Part shown: one piece after another, positions 1 to 8,914 of the stretch
Layout of the letters: every line of letters begins with the position of its first letter
How positions within the stretch are numbered: position 1 is the stretch's first letter
Assembly (NCBI GenBank): GCA_001600635.1
Contig: BCKL01000021.1
Span: 186,001 to 250,000 of the forward strand
Origin: Leucosporidium creatinivorum
Lineage: Eukaryota > Basidiomycota > Microbotryomycetes > Leucosporidiales > Leucosporidiaceae
Length of the DNA stretch: 64,000 nucleotides
Direction of reading: 5' to 3'
Made by a program: the position numbers and the translations under genes
Notes under the pieces: model-generated
Seen by the model: the letters and a program-made list of their open reading frames with translations, nothing else
Database searches by the model: none
Told to the model about the DNA's origin: nothing

Positions 1-573
1 ACGAAAAGATGTGGAAGAAGCGAGAAGGAGAGAAGGGGCGAGGTAGGATAGGGCAGCGGTGGGTCTGTGTGATGTTGTTCAAAGAGGGTAAACAGCTATA
101 GTACAGTACATGGAGTCCTCGATTACCCTCAAACAGGCTATACAGAGCTGTAGGAGGCTTGTTCGGCGCTCGGCGTTGCCGGCCTGCTCGACTCAGCTCA
201 CTTTTGCCCCTTCGGAGGGAGTCGATTGACTCGGGTCGTTCGCTCAGCTGTAGCTTGCACTCCCAGAAGTGTTGTAACAGCTTGTCAGCCTGCCGAATAC
301 CAGCACTGACCTGCTACAGCTCTGCCGAACGCTTCGCTAGTTGAGTCGGATCACACTGGACTTGGCTCCTTGAGACGGTCAGCTCCTGTGGTCTGTGCGA
401 TAATGTGAGACGCGGGTTGTGCACATCCATCACAGTCTGTGCTCGTTCTTGAACGATGCTAAGCCCGAGCTGGGAAACTCCGAGACGAGCGAAAGTCCTC
501 CGCCGAATCGCTCTCTTGCTCTCTCTCCTTCATCCCTCGTCGCTCACTCTCTCGTCTCGTTCTGCACCTCATC
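1..573. promoter_or_regulatory. Divergent promoter region of cassette copy 1 (window-truncated)
   Basis: This stretch holds no gene. It is near-identical to 52957-53530 and to the reverse complement of about 27382-27960, which in those copies lie between a Rec114-like gene and a homeobox gene. The first bases match sequence about 20 nt upstream of the Rec114-like ATG in the other copies, so a minus-strand Rec114-like gene probably lies just outside the left edge (inference). An imperfect palindrome, GAGTCGATTGACTC, sits at 219-232 and is kept in all three copies. The right end is a CT-rich leader before the homeobox gene. Confidence 0.6.
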
Positions 574-2166
574 ATAGCTCCAAAGGGTGAGTATAGCTGC
601 AGAGCTTCTTACACGACATCGCTGACCTTTCTGCACCCTTACGACAGTCCCTTCCACCGCTCACCGTCGCATCCTCGAGCAGCTGCTCGTCGACTTTCCC
701 CGCCAGCGCTCGTTCGAGAAGCAAGCGCGCGAGCACCAGTCGCTCAAAAGCCTACCTACCAAGAGTATCACTGCATGGTACACCGAGCAGGAGCGCCTCA
801 AGACGACCCCTTCCAACACCGCTCGAGCTCGCCCCGCCCTCCGTCCTCGTCCGCTGGTCATCACTTCGTCGTCGTCGTCGGGCGGTGCAACTCCCATCTC
901 CGCTGGCTCGGTCGGAGCTGATGAGCAGGAGAAGCAGCTCACGGTGGACATCAAGATGGAAACGCCTCCCGCTACCCCCATCACTCCCTGCGGAGGAGGA
1001 GCGAGCGCCGAAGTCGTGCGACCTTCGCCCATTCGCTCGTCGCCCAAAAAGTACAGCCCGACGACCCTCTGCCATCCCGTCGAGTCAAGGGATGTGGTTG
1101 GCGATCTGGAGTCTATCGTCGAGCAGAAGGAGCCTCAGCTCGTGCCCGTTCACGCTGGATGCGGAGGTGAGTTGTTCGGTGTTCGTTCACCGGACAGAGC
1201 GCAGAGAAGCTGATCTCTTCGCTGCTCAACCACTATAGAGTGCGTCCGACTCAAGCCCGAGTCCCTCACCGTCGGAGCCTGGAAGCGCGACAACAAGCCT
1301 CAAGCCCCGCTCAACGTCTCGGTCGAGTGCTCGGGCGCCATCGAGATCACGACTCGTGAGAGCAATGTACGCTGAGCTGCTGTTCTCGCTTTGAGGAGGT
1401 TATTTGACGCTCGCCTATCTCGCTACAGACCCTCTACCGCTTCCATATCCCTCTCGCCCAGCTCTCGCACCTCACCCTCCAATCTTCGCTCCTCACGCTC
1501 AACCTCCTCCTCCCTCCCAAGTTCTACCAACGCCCGATCAACCCTCCTGGCGCGCTCAAATCACAATGGAAGCCCTGCAACGACTTTACTCCCCACCACG
1601 AAGCGACCTACAGCTCCATCTTCCTCCTTCGACTCGACTCCGGCCATCGCTCCATCGCCGAGCTCGCTCGAAACGCTCTCCTCAAGCCTTTGATGCTCGT
1701 ACTCCCTCCTACTCCGACCGAGATAAAGTCGGACTTTCCCACCTTCCCCATCGTCACCAACAGCGCCAGCACCCACCCACCCGCTGCCGTCTCGAACGCC
1801 GGAGGAGCGCCGACTTCTCGACTCTTCCTCGCCGCTCACTCGCAAGCCGTCGCGCAACGGACCGCCTTCATCCAGTCTCAACCTCTCCAGCTTCAGCATA
1901 CGCACTTACAGCCTCCTCCTCTCGTCTACGCTCCCCCTCACACCTACAACTGTCCCTCGTGCCCTCCCTCACCTTCACCTTACCGTCAGCCGGCGTCTCC
2001 TACTCGCCGGTTCGCTTCCATCTCGCCTCACGAGGAGGAGAGGGAGTTTGAAGCGTGGTACAACTCGACGGGAGGGCGAGTTGAGGCGATCAGCGAGATG
2101 GAAGTCGACAGGATTTGGAACTCGGTGATGGATGAGGAGAGGATGAAGATGGATCAGAGGTGGTGA
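574..2166 (+). CDS. Homeobox transcription factor paralogue, copy 1 (start codon lost: ATA)
   Basis: Predicted DNA-binding regulator in four exons: 574-586, 648-1166, 1239-1366 and 1429-2166, 465 codons if started at 574. Residues of about 8-55 look like a homeodomain: a helix with ILEQLLVDFPRQ, then a recognition helix with the I-x-x-W-Y motif (SITAWYTEQERLK). Exons 3-4 encode a second conserved block (VGAWKR, a run of beta-like segments, RFHIPLAQLSHL, then W..C.DFT) resembling the C-terminal domain of fungal Phx1-type homeobox regulators. Copy 3 at 53531 is near-identical. The codon matching the copy 3 ATG is ATA here, exon 1 has no other ATG, and the first in-frame ATG in exon 2 (956) lies beyond the homeodomain. 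Copy 1 may therefore be silent or N-terminally truncated. The rest of the frame is open. The stop is at 2164-2166. Confidence 0.7.
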
Positions 2167-2526
2167 TGAGCTCTTAGTGAGAGTTAGTGAGAGGGAGGAA
2201 GATTGGGAGATGGAGTAGAGCGGTGGGAAGAAGTACTTGTACAGCGAGTGGCCGCGCCAGCAAGCAGCGGCGGTCTTTCGGGGGCTGAGTATCGCCCTCT
2301 TGTCAATTTTCTGTAGTTTGATCAAGTCAAAAGCACTGTATCTGCGGTCTGTAAAGTCATCTCAATTGAAGCAGAACTCTTGGAGCACAGGAAGCGAGAG
2401 TCGAGAGGCGAGAGCTGATAGTGAGCAAGGAGACTTCACCGGCGAGCGCTCTCGTTCGCCCCGTCGCTCTGCTCGTCATCCAGGGTCCCTTCCTCCTTTC
2501 ACAGATCGTACAAAGATAAGCCCAGG

Positions 2527-3626
2527 CTACGTCTGGGAAGCGAAGGAGGTAGCGAACTCGTAAGACTGCACCCTGTGATATCGAAAGTCAAAGTCAGCCC
2601 TGCGCCGAGCTTCCCCTCGTGGGTCAAGGAGCCGACATCGAGAACGCACAGGTAGTCCACTCGCTCGTTGACTTCCTTTTTGTGTCTTTGAGGCTCCATG
2701 GCGCGGGAGATGGCTTTGCAGGCGGGTGCTTTGAGGCGGTACAGCTCAAGCAGCTGCTCGTCGTCCTCGGCCGAGAAGGGTTGTTGGGGGGTGGAGGTGA
2801 GCTTGTAGGGGTTAGACGAGGTTATCGACTTCTCGAAAAGATGCGAGGCCGGATCAATGGATCCAGTGGGACCTGGAAGGGGCGACCGAGCAGCGAACTC
2901 GTTACCTGCGATTCGGAGAAGTTGTTGAGGGGTGGAGAAGTTGTTGAGGAGTCAGCGAGCTGCCGACGTGCACACAGATGCGGGAGAATTGACTAACACC
3001 CGGTGGTGTCGTCTTCCTCCGTTGTTGATCTTCTGTGGCAGCTCGGCACTTCCTTCCTCCATCGGCTGGCGCAGGCCTGTCCCGAGCGCTTCGGACTCAG
3101 AGTCTGTCCAATACGCTCCCACTGCTCGGTCGTCAGGTTTGTAGACCCAGAGCTCGATCTAGCGCCCTCCACCTCTTGCTTGAGCTGATTACAGCTCTGA
3201 TTGTCCCAGAATGGCGCCGAGTCCTTGGGCTGCGCCGGGCGACTTGTGTCTGTAGAGGAGAAGCAGGGATCAGCCCGGCTCGCAATCAGAGCAATGGCTA
3301 AAGTACGCACTCATCCATGATAACCTAGAAGCGCACTGGTGCGCTGTCCTCGCCGGCGCCGGGTCCATCGGACAGCGACGAGCCAGCTCCCTCGCAACCT
3401 CGTCCCAATCCACTGAGTTCTTCCGGTAGCCAGAAACGAGCTCGTCGTACACTTCAATCTCTTCCTCCCTCCACCAGTACCCTCCGCGAGCTCGCTTCTC
3501 GGGCGGTGCGAGACTCAGAGGCTGTGCTCGCTCCGCCGTCGACTCGTTGTCGCTCGCTGGAGCTGAGGAGAGCGGAGAGGAGGCTGAGGAAGTAGCTGTA
3601 GGTGTGTTGATGTCGTCCGCTTCCAT
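2527..3626 (-). CDS. Triple Myb/SANT-like repeat protein, SANT-b copy 1
   Basis: Putative nuclear DNA-binding protein of a family with seven members in this window. Repeat 1 has the pattern YWWREEE..VYDELV..VDWDEVARELARR..ARTAHQC. Repeat 2, after an intron whose donor is GTGCGT, has LTTEQWERIGQTLSPKRSG then CASRW. Repeat 3 has FSAEDDEQLLELYRLK then RAMEPQRHKKEV. Each keeps the spaced W/F, L and C/R-W residues of Myb helices. The protein ends soon after repeat 3 with a short last exon, so it lacks the C-terminal coiled coil and the L..AL..L..PW motif of SANT-c and SANT-d. The start at 3626 was chosen because it matches the start of copy 3 (MDLYDSNTP against MEADDINTP). It converges on the homeobox gene. 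The family has no function I recognise. Confidence 0.65.
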
Positions 3627-3728
3627 CGTAAGCAAGGCGAACTGTCGAGATGAAGACGAAGCGAGAGGCGGAGGGAGAAAGGCGAAAGGCCGAGCAGCGT
3701 CGGGTTGGCTGCTCCTCGGAGTTGAGGT

Positions 3729-3864
3729 GGTCCGAGCTCAAGTTGTAGGGAGGTGTTTTCGCCGCTGTGGTTGGGCCTTTTGCCTCGCGAGAGAGATTCT
3801 GCAAGGCTTTCCAGTCACAAGTGGGCGCTGTCGGCCGCTCCACCGACTCGAAGCCATCGCCGAG
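3729..3864 (-). promoter_or_regulatory. Shared SANT promoter blocks upstream of SANT-b copy 1
   Basis: Two blocks lie about 100 and 225 bp upstream of the ATG. They are GGTCCGAGCTCAAGTTGTAG at 3729-3748 (plus-strand reading) and CGAAGCCATCGCCGAG at 3849-3864. The first block is identical over 20 nt to one upstream of SANT-c (5290-5309). Related forms precede SANT-d and SANT-b copy 3. Similar position and order suggest a common promoter (inference). Confidence 0.5.
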
Positions 3865-3932
3865 TTCGCATCCTCTCGCACGTCCCACAGCGGTCGACTA
3901 GAGACGCTTCAAAGCACAACTGTGCCTCATTA

Positions 3933-5204
3933 CTAACATTTCCAAGGCTTCTCGAGCTCTTTCAATGCCTGCAGCGCTTGCTCCAACGTCCCAGCGGGCG
4001 CCTGCCTGCCCTGGGTGATCGTGTCGCGCCGGCGCTCTTCCACCGAGTATCCACCTTGCGTTTCCCTTTGCTCCCGCTCGCTCAATCTAAACATTAGCAC
4101 CTCATTCTCGCGTCTGAGCCTCTTCAGCTCCTCATCCATGCTCGCCCGCCGCCGTCGCTTGGGAACGTCGGATCCGGTCCTCGGCGCGGGTGACAGCCTG
4201 TTGAGGAAACAGCGTGAGCTCGGCCTTAGACAGAAGCAATGGAAGCTCTTACAACTCCAGCAGTCGCTGCCTGACCTCGTCTTCGTGCCGCCGGGGGTTC
4301 ATCATGTGCGAGATGATGTCGTAGTGACGAGGGACTTTGGCGTTGAGGCGAAGGAGCTCGGCGTCGTCCTCGGTGGAGAAGGGTTGATCGGAAGCCGAGA
4401 CACGAGATGGGTCCGGAGGAGGAGGGAGGGGAGCTTTTCGCGCCGCCGCGGGAGGAGGCCTGTCGCGTTCGGGAGAAGACTCGGAGCGATCCGCCATGTC
4501 GAGGTCTGAAGATCCAGGAAGTCAAGCTCGGCCGAGAGAGCGCGGCTGAGAGTTCCATAACATACCAACAGAGTCTTGCGTCCCCGAGACTGGCTCCAAG
4601 TCTTCGACACCCGTGCTGGGCGGTCCTGATCGAAAGCTCGGCGCTCCCAATTTCCAACGAGCCGAGCACGCATGGCCGGTACGTTGCGGATCCAACAGTT
4701 TTCCCACGCTCTCCCACTGCTTGCCCGTCAACGATGACGAGCGGGAACTCTTCAGCTTGTCGAGAACGACGCTCTTAAGTTGCTCCCAGCGGGGCTCGGT
4801 CCATCCAGACGGGTTCTCCCACGTCGACTTGGGGCGGGGGCTCCTCAGATATCGGTCTGCAGCGAAATGAGTCAGTTTCCTACTGCTACATCAATTCACG
4901 ACTGCGAGAACGTACGCTTCTCGGTGCACTGATTCGGCGTTCTCGACGCGAATCCAAAAGGCGGAGGGCACTGCCTCTGCAGTTCGTTGGCAACCTCCTT
5001 CCAAGCAATAGGGCGCCTTTCGTAGGTAGCTACAAGCTCGAGAAGAAGCTTGATCTCGGGTTTCGTCCATTCGTGTTTTCGACCCTCCAATGTCAGGAGC
5101 GGTGCTGTTGCACCTGTTGAGGCGCTGGGGCCGGCAGCGCCACAAGAGAGGCCTGTAGGAGCTGACAAAGTGGCACTCGATGAACCCGAGCTGTAGCCGT
5201 CCAT
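3933..5204 (-). CDS. Triple Myb/SANT-like repeat protein, SANT-c
   Basis: Family member with the complete layout. Repeat 1 contains EWTKPEIKLLLELVATYE, IAWKEVANELQRQ and a downstream NQC. Repeat 2 contains GWTEPRWEQLK, LTGKQWESVGKLLDPQRTG and CSARW. Repeat 3 contains FSTEDDAELLRLNAKV then HMMNPRRHEDEVRQRL. After a basic patch (PKRRRRAS) comes a short coiled coil (MDEELKRLRRENEVLMFRL) and the family C-terminal motif TLEQALQALKELEKPW. Exons join in frame through GTACGT, GTATGT and GTAAGA donors. It lies between two same-strand paralogues, SANT-d upstream and SANT-b copy 1 downstream, as expected of tandem duplication. A role as transcription factor or chromatin protein is inferred only from the repeats. 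Confidence 0.7.
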
Positions 5205-5289
5205 TTGAGCGAGGACGATCCGGACAAAAGTCGAGATGAAACCAGGAGGACAAAGGGCGAAAGCGTCGAGTGCTCTTTGAGCCCGACGT

Positions 5290-5426
5290 GGTCCGAGCTC
5301 AAGTTGTAGCGAGATGCTTTTACGGCCTTTTTCAGGGCTAAGAGCTTTGCAGGACTTATTTACTATGAACTTTGGGTCACAGAGACGTCTGTCTGACCTC
5401 TTCGCTTACTCGAAGCCATCGCCGAG
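5290..5426 (-). promoter_or_regulatory. Shared SANT promoter blocks upstream of SANT-c
   Basis: GGTCCGAGCTCAAGTTGTAG at 5290-5309 is 86 bp upstream of the start codon. CGAAGCCATCGCCGAG at 5411-5426 is about 205 bp upstream. Both blocks match those of SANT-b copy 1 in order and approximate spacing, although the sequence between them has diverged. Confidence 0.5.
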
Positions 5427-5499
5427 CTCGAGCCGGCCACTTCTCCTCGCGCCCCGTAAGGCTCGAATGTCGAGTTCCAAGGGCCCATATACAGCTTCA

Positions 5500-7240
5500 T
5501 TACCAATTCAAAGGCTTGCTAAGCTCTTCCAACGCCCCCAACGCCTCCTCCAAGCTCCCCGCGAGCTGTCGCCCGCTCGCCCCTTCGGCGCTGCTCCGAG
5601 TCATCGCAGGGCGTAGTACACTCGCTCGTTCTGAGCCTCCAGCTCCACCCTTCAGCATCTCAACTTCCTTCTTCAGCGCCTGCACCTCCCTCCTCAGCCT
5701 CTTGAGCTCCTCTGCGCTGCCCGGCTCTATCTCGGGCTCGGCTGCCGAGCTCGGCTCCTTCTCCTCGACGGCGAAGGCGAGGTGTTGCTCCTGCTGCTCC
5801 ATCGAGGTCGATGCTTGACGCTGCTCGTTATCGTCGAGCTGAGGCTCCACAAAGGAGGGTGGTGGAGGAACAGGAGGCGAACGAGAGGGAGGAGATGAAG
5901 GTGAGGGTGAGCGCCGAGCGATCTTGAAGGGCGGTGGACGGAACGCTTCGGCGCGCGAGGATGGGCGAGGTCGTTTGGAGGTGATGTAAGCGAGATGAGG
6001 AGTAGAGCGGGAAGTAGCTGGCTCTCGAGAACGAGAAGCGAGCCTGCAAGGAAGAGAGGATCAGGTCGGCGATCGATAGGACGGGAGGGGAGTCACTCAC
6101 AGCTGCTCCAAGCGAGCTTGAACGTCCTTCTTGTGTCGACGAGGGCTCATAGCACGTGAGATGGTCTTGTAGAGGTACGGATTCTTCGAGTGGAGGCGAA
6201 GAAGTGTCGCGTCGTCGTCGGCGGAGAAGGGCTGCTCGGCGACAGAGGCGAGGGATGGGTTGGCGAGAGAGCTCGGAGGAGGGTGTGGCGCGGTTCGGCT
6301 AGCGGAGGGAGGAGGGGAAGGCGCCGGGGAAGAGGACGAGGAAGCTGGAGTCTCGGCGCCTGAAGCCAGAGCAGGTCAGCGCGAGCCGAATCAGGGCATT
6401 AGTGAGCGAAGTTACGTACCCATCAATTTGTTCACTGATTGTCGGTTTGCTAGCGCAGCTTCCCGCGATAATCTGAGGCGTCGTCTGTCCGCTTTGGAGT
6501 ACGGCTTCTGTTGAAGGGGTGCACGATGCCCGGGGTGTTCATGACTCGCTGTAGATCGGTGGAGCGCGTTAAGTCATGGTCTCGGCTCTTGTATGAGTAC
6601 TCACCGCGCGGTGCGGTCCGCTTCGGGCTCTTTTGCGTCCAAGCCGGCCGCCTTCGGCGATCCTCTCTCGGCGCGAGATGGATCTTCCAACGGGTCCAAC
6701 AAGCGAATCCGGTGCGCTGTGGGTCCAACGTCGCTCCAAGCTCCGCCCACTTGGGATCCAGGCTCTTGAGGGGTCCACTAGACTTCATAACGCCTTTCAC
6801 AGCGGCTCGAAGCCGCTTGTCGTTCGCCTCGTCCCATCGGTGCAAGTGCTTCCCTCGCCGGTTGCCCATGGGATGCGCGACTGCGCCGAAAAGGTCAACG
6901 ATCAACAGAGTTATATGCGCCAGCGCAGCCGATGCTTACATGCGGCAGCTCGCCTCTGCTGACAATCCTTCGCCGACCTTGCCTCCGCCAGCGACATTGG
7001 AAGCTGCCTTGCTAGCTCACTTGCGACCATTTCCCAGTTGATAGCAGCAATGCCAGCTTTCGGAACAAGCTTTTCAAGAAGCTGCACCTCCTCTGGCCTC
7101 CATTTCCACCCGCCTTTGCCATTCTCGACCAGCGGCGAAACGATCGGGTTCGGCTGCTTCTGAGCGCCGTTCGACGTCGAGACGACGACGGAAGAGCTTG
7201 ACGAAGCGTCACTTGAAGCGTCTGAGCCGCAGTCCTCCAT
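5500..7240 (-). CDS. Triple Myb/SANT-like repeat protein, SANT-d
   Basis: Longest of the upstream SANT genes. Repeat 1 contains GWKWRPEEVQLLEKLV, INWEMVASELARQ and KDCQ. Repeat 2 contains HRWDEANDKRLRAAV, PKWAELGATLDPQRTG and CWTRW. Repeat 3 contains FSADDDATLLRLHSKN then RAMSPRRHKKDVQARLEQL. A Ser/Pro- and Arg-rich linker follows, then a coiled coil (AEELKRLRREVQALKKEVEM) and the C-terminal motif SLEEALGALEELSKPL. The start at 7240 opens an acidic, Ser-rich leader like that of the paralogues. All five introns join in frame with GT-AG sites. Repeat 3 is closest to that of SANT-b copy 2 at 24272. Neighbouring paralogues lie on the same strand. Confidence 0.7.
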
Positions 7241-7331
7241 TTGAGCCGAAAGCGAGCGATTGATGTGAGAGTCGAGGTGAGAGCAGGAAGGAAAGAGGCG
7301 AACGGCCGAAAGGAGCGCACTTGAGTAGGGA

Positions 7332-7474
7332 GGTCCGAGCTCAGCATGCAGGGAGGTATGGACCCGAGTTACGTTCAATACATCTCGATGTATAAGGGAT
7401 ATTCCGAAGGTCTTGGCATCATCAAACGAAGGCCGACTGAGTGCTCTCAGCGAGCGAGAGCCATCGCCGAGCTC
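7332..7474 (-). promoter_or_regulatory. Shared SANT promoter blocks upstream of SANT-d
   Basis: GGTCCGAGCTCAGCATGCA at 7332-7350 is about 92 bp upstream of the ATG and shares its first 12 bases with the block of SANT-b copy 1 and SANT-c. Its GCATGCA end is shared instead with SANT-b copy 3. GCCATCGCCGAGCTC at 7460-7474 is the second block. Confidence 0.45.
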
Positions 7475-8779
7475 CCCTGCTTGCTCTTCTCAGCACCGCT
7501 GTACAGCTTCGAGACTGGTTCACAGCAAGCAGAAGCTACTCTGAGATGACTGAGAACCGGCTTTTACTTGCTCGACCCGTTCCGACTCCAACAGCACGAG
7601 GGAAGACCGCATACACCGAGCCTCCTCGCGGAGCTCGCTCTTCCCTCTGCAGCTCGTTCGCCACCCTCGGTATCACCTCTAAATCCCCAGCAACCTTTGT
7701 TATGCATACTCAGTGACTCTGGCTCCGCTCACTGTCCCTCGCAGCGCCTTCCGAACTTCTCGCCACACCTCGGTGCTCGGCGCTCGATCTCCTCCTCCTT
7801 CCTCCCTCCTCCTTCCCAACTTACCGCCGTACAATTGCCTGGAACCTCCCCCTACCCCTGAAACGAACTGAAGATCAGCAAGAAGCAACTTGGAAGCCTG
7901 TACATCACTCCTTGGACGCTTCTTGCTCAGTCCGGCGAAGGCACGAGCGAGGCGCCGAGCTGGGCTGGTGAGGGGCTTGTGTAGCTCTGTAGCTCTAGGC
8001 AAACGTGCTGGGGACTGTGGGAGGATATGGAGTTGTTACTGAGCTGCAGAATAGGCCAGCAAAGCAAGCGAGGAGGAGCGAGTGACTGCGCTGCGAAGAG
8101 GGTCGAGTCAGGCGTTTGAAATTGGGCTGAGAGGGTGGCTGTTCGGTGGGGGAGGGGCTTAGATGTAGCAGAGTAAGATTAAATGTCAGGAGAATGTAGC
8201 TATATAGCTGTCAAGAGACTGCAGATCCGAGGTTTGCGCAGGCTTGGAAGGGTCGAGGCTGAGCGCTGAGCGAGGTCGGGGTCCTTCTCCTCCTTCTTCG
8301 TGCTCGTCTTCCGCTCTCTGGACACGACCCTCTCTTCGTACACGGATACAGCGCTCTTTCCCGGTCTACTCCTCCTCCGCCCCTCTTCGTCCTCTTCTCT
8401 GTACGCTTCCAAAGGACTCGCCACAGTCGAGTGACTCGCACCAAGCAGTGAGTGAGATGCTCTGCTCAGCCAGTTCGGCCTCTTCAAGTCGACTAAGCAG
8501 CACATAGCTGACTCTTGTTCTCTATTTGCCACCTACCGCCCTACACACCTTCCTCTCTCCCCTCTCTGCTCTCTCCCTCGTCTCTCCTCTTGCGCGCGTC
8601 GACCCAATCTCAGCCCAGCCCTCTCTCGCCACCTCTTCAATCCCTCTCCACCAACAGCCCAGCATGGCCTCCCAGCGCTGCTAAATCATCTTCCTTCTGT
8701 GCATACCCTACTACAAACGAACTATCAACCCTACGCCCTTCACGACTCTTCTAATCCAATCCCCTTCGCCTCGTCAACA
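7475..8779. other. Gene-poor interval
   Basis: About 1.3 kb between SANT-d and the MUB1-like gene. Short open frames occur on both strands but none shows a domain, a plausible intron structure or agreement with a paralogue. The right half (8240-8780) is pyrimidine-rich on the plus strand, as expected upstream of a fungal gene. I see nothing else in it. Confidence 0.5.
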
Positions 8780-8811
8780 CCCCCCCCCCCCCCCCCCCCC
8801 CCCCCCCCGCG

Positions 8812-8871
<60 letters not shown>
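8780..8871 (+). repeat. Poly-C tract in the leader of the MUB1-like gene
   Basis: Two cytosine runs, 29 C (8780-8808) and 59 C (8813-8871), are separated only by GCGA. The tract ends 43 bp before the start codon at 8915, so it lies in the promoter or 5' leader. The complement is a long G run able to form quadruplex structures. It could be a true homopolymer or a sequencing or assembly artefact. Confidence 0.8.
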
Positions 8872-8872
<1 letters not shown>

Positions 8873-8914
8873 CCCTTCTCTCCTCTGTTTCTCTCAACTC
8901 AAACCCCACCAGCA

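Noticed and set aside
7700-8532. Minus-strand frames with faint SANT-like words (for example EVWREVRKALRG)
   Set aside because: No second repeat, no consistent intron structure and no match to the SANT promoter blocks, so too weak to call a relic.
8780-8871. Telomere or centromere repeat
   Set aside because: A pure cytosine run has no repeat unit like fungal telomeres, and genes are close on both sides.
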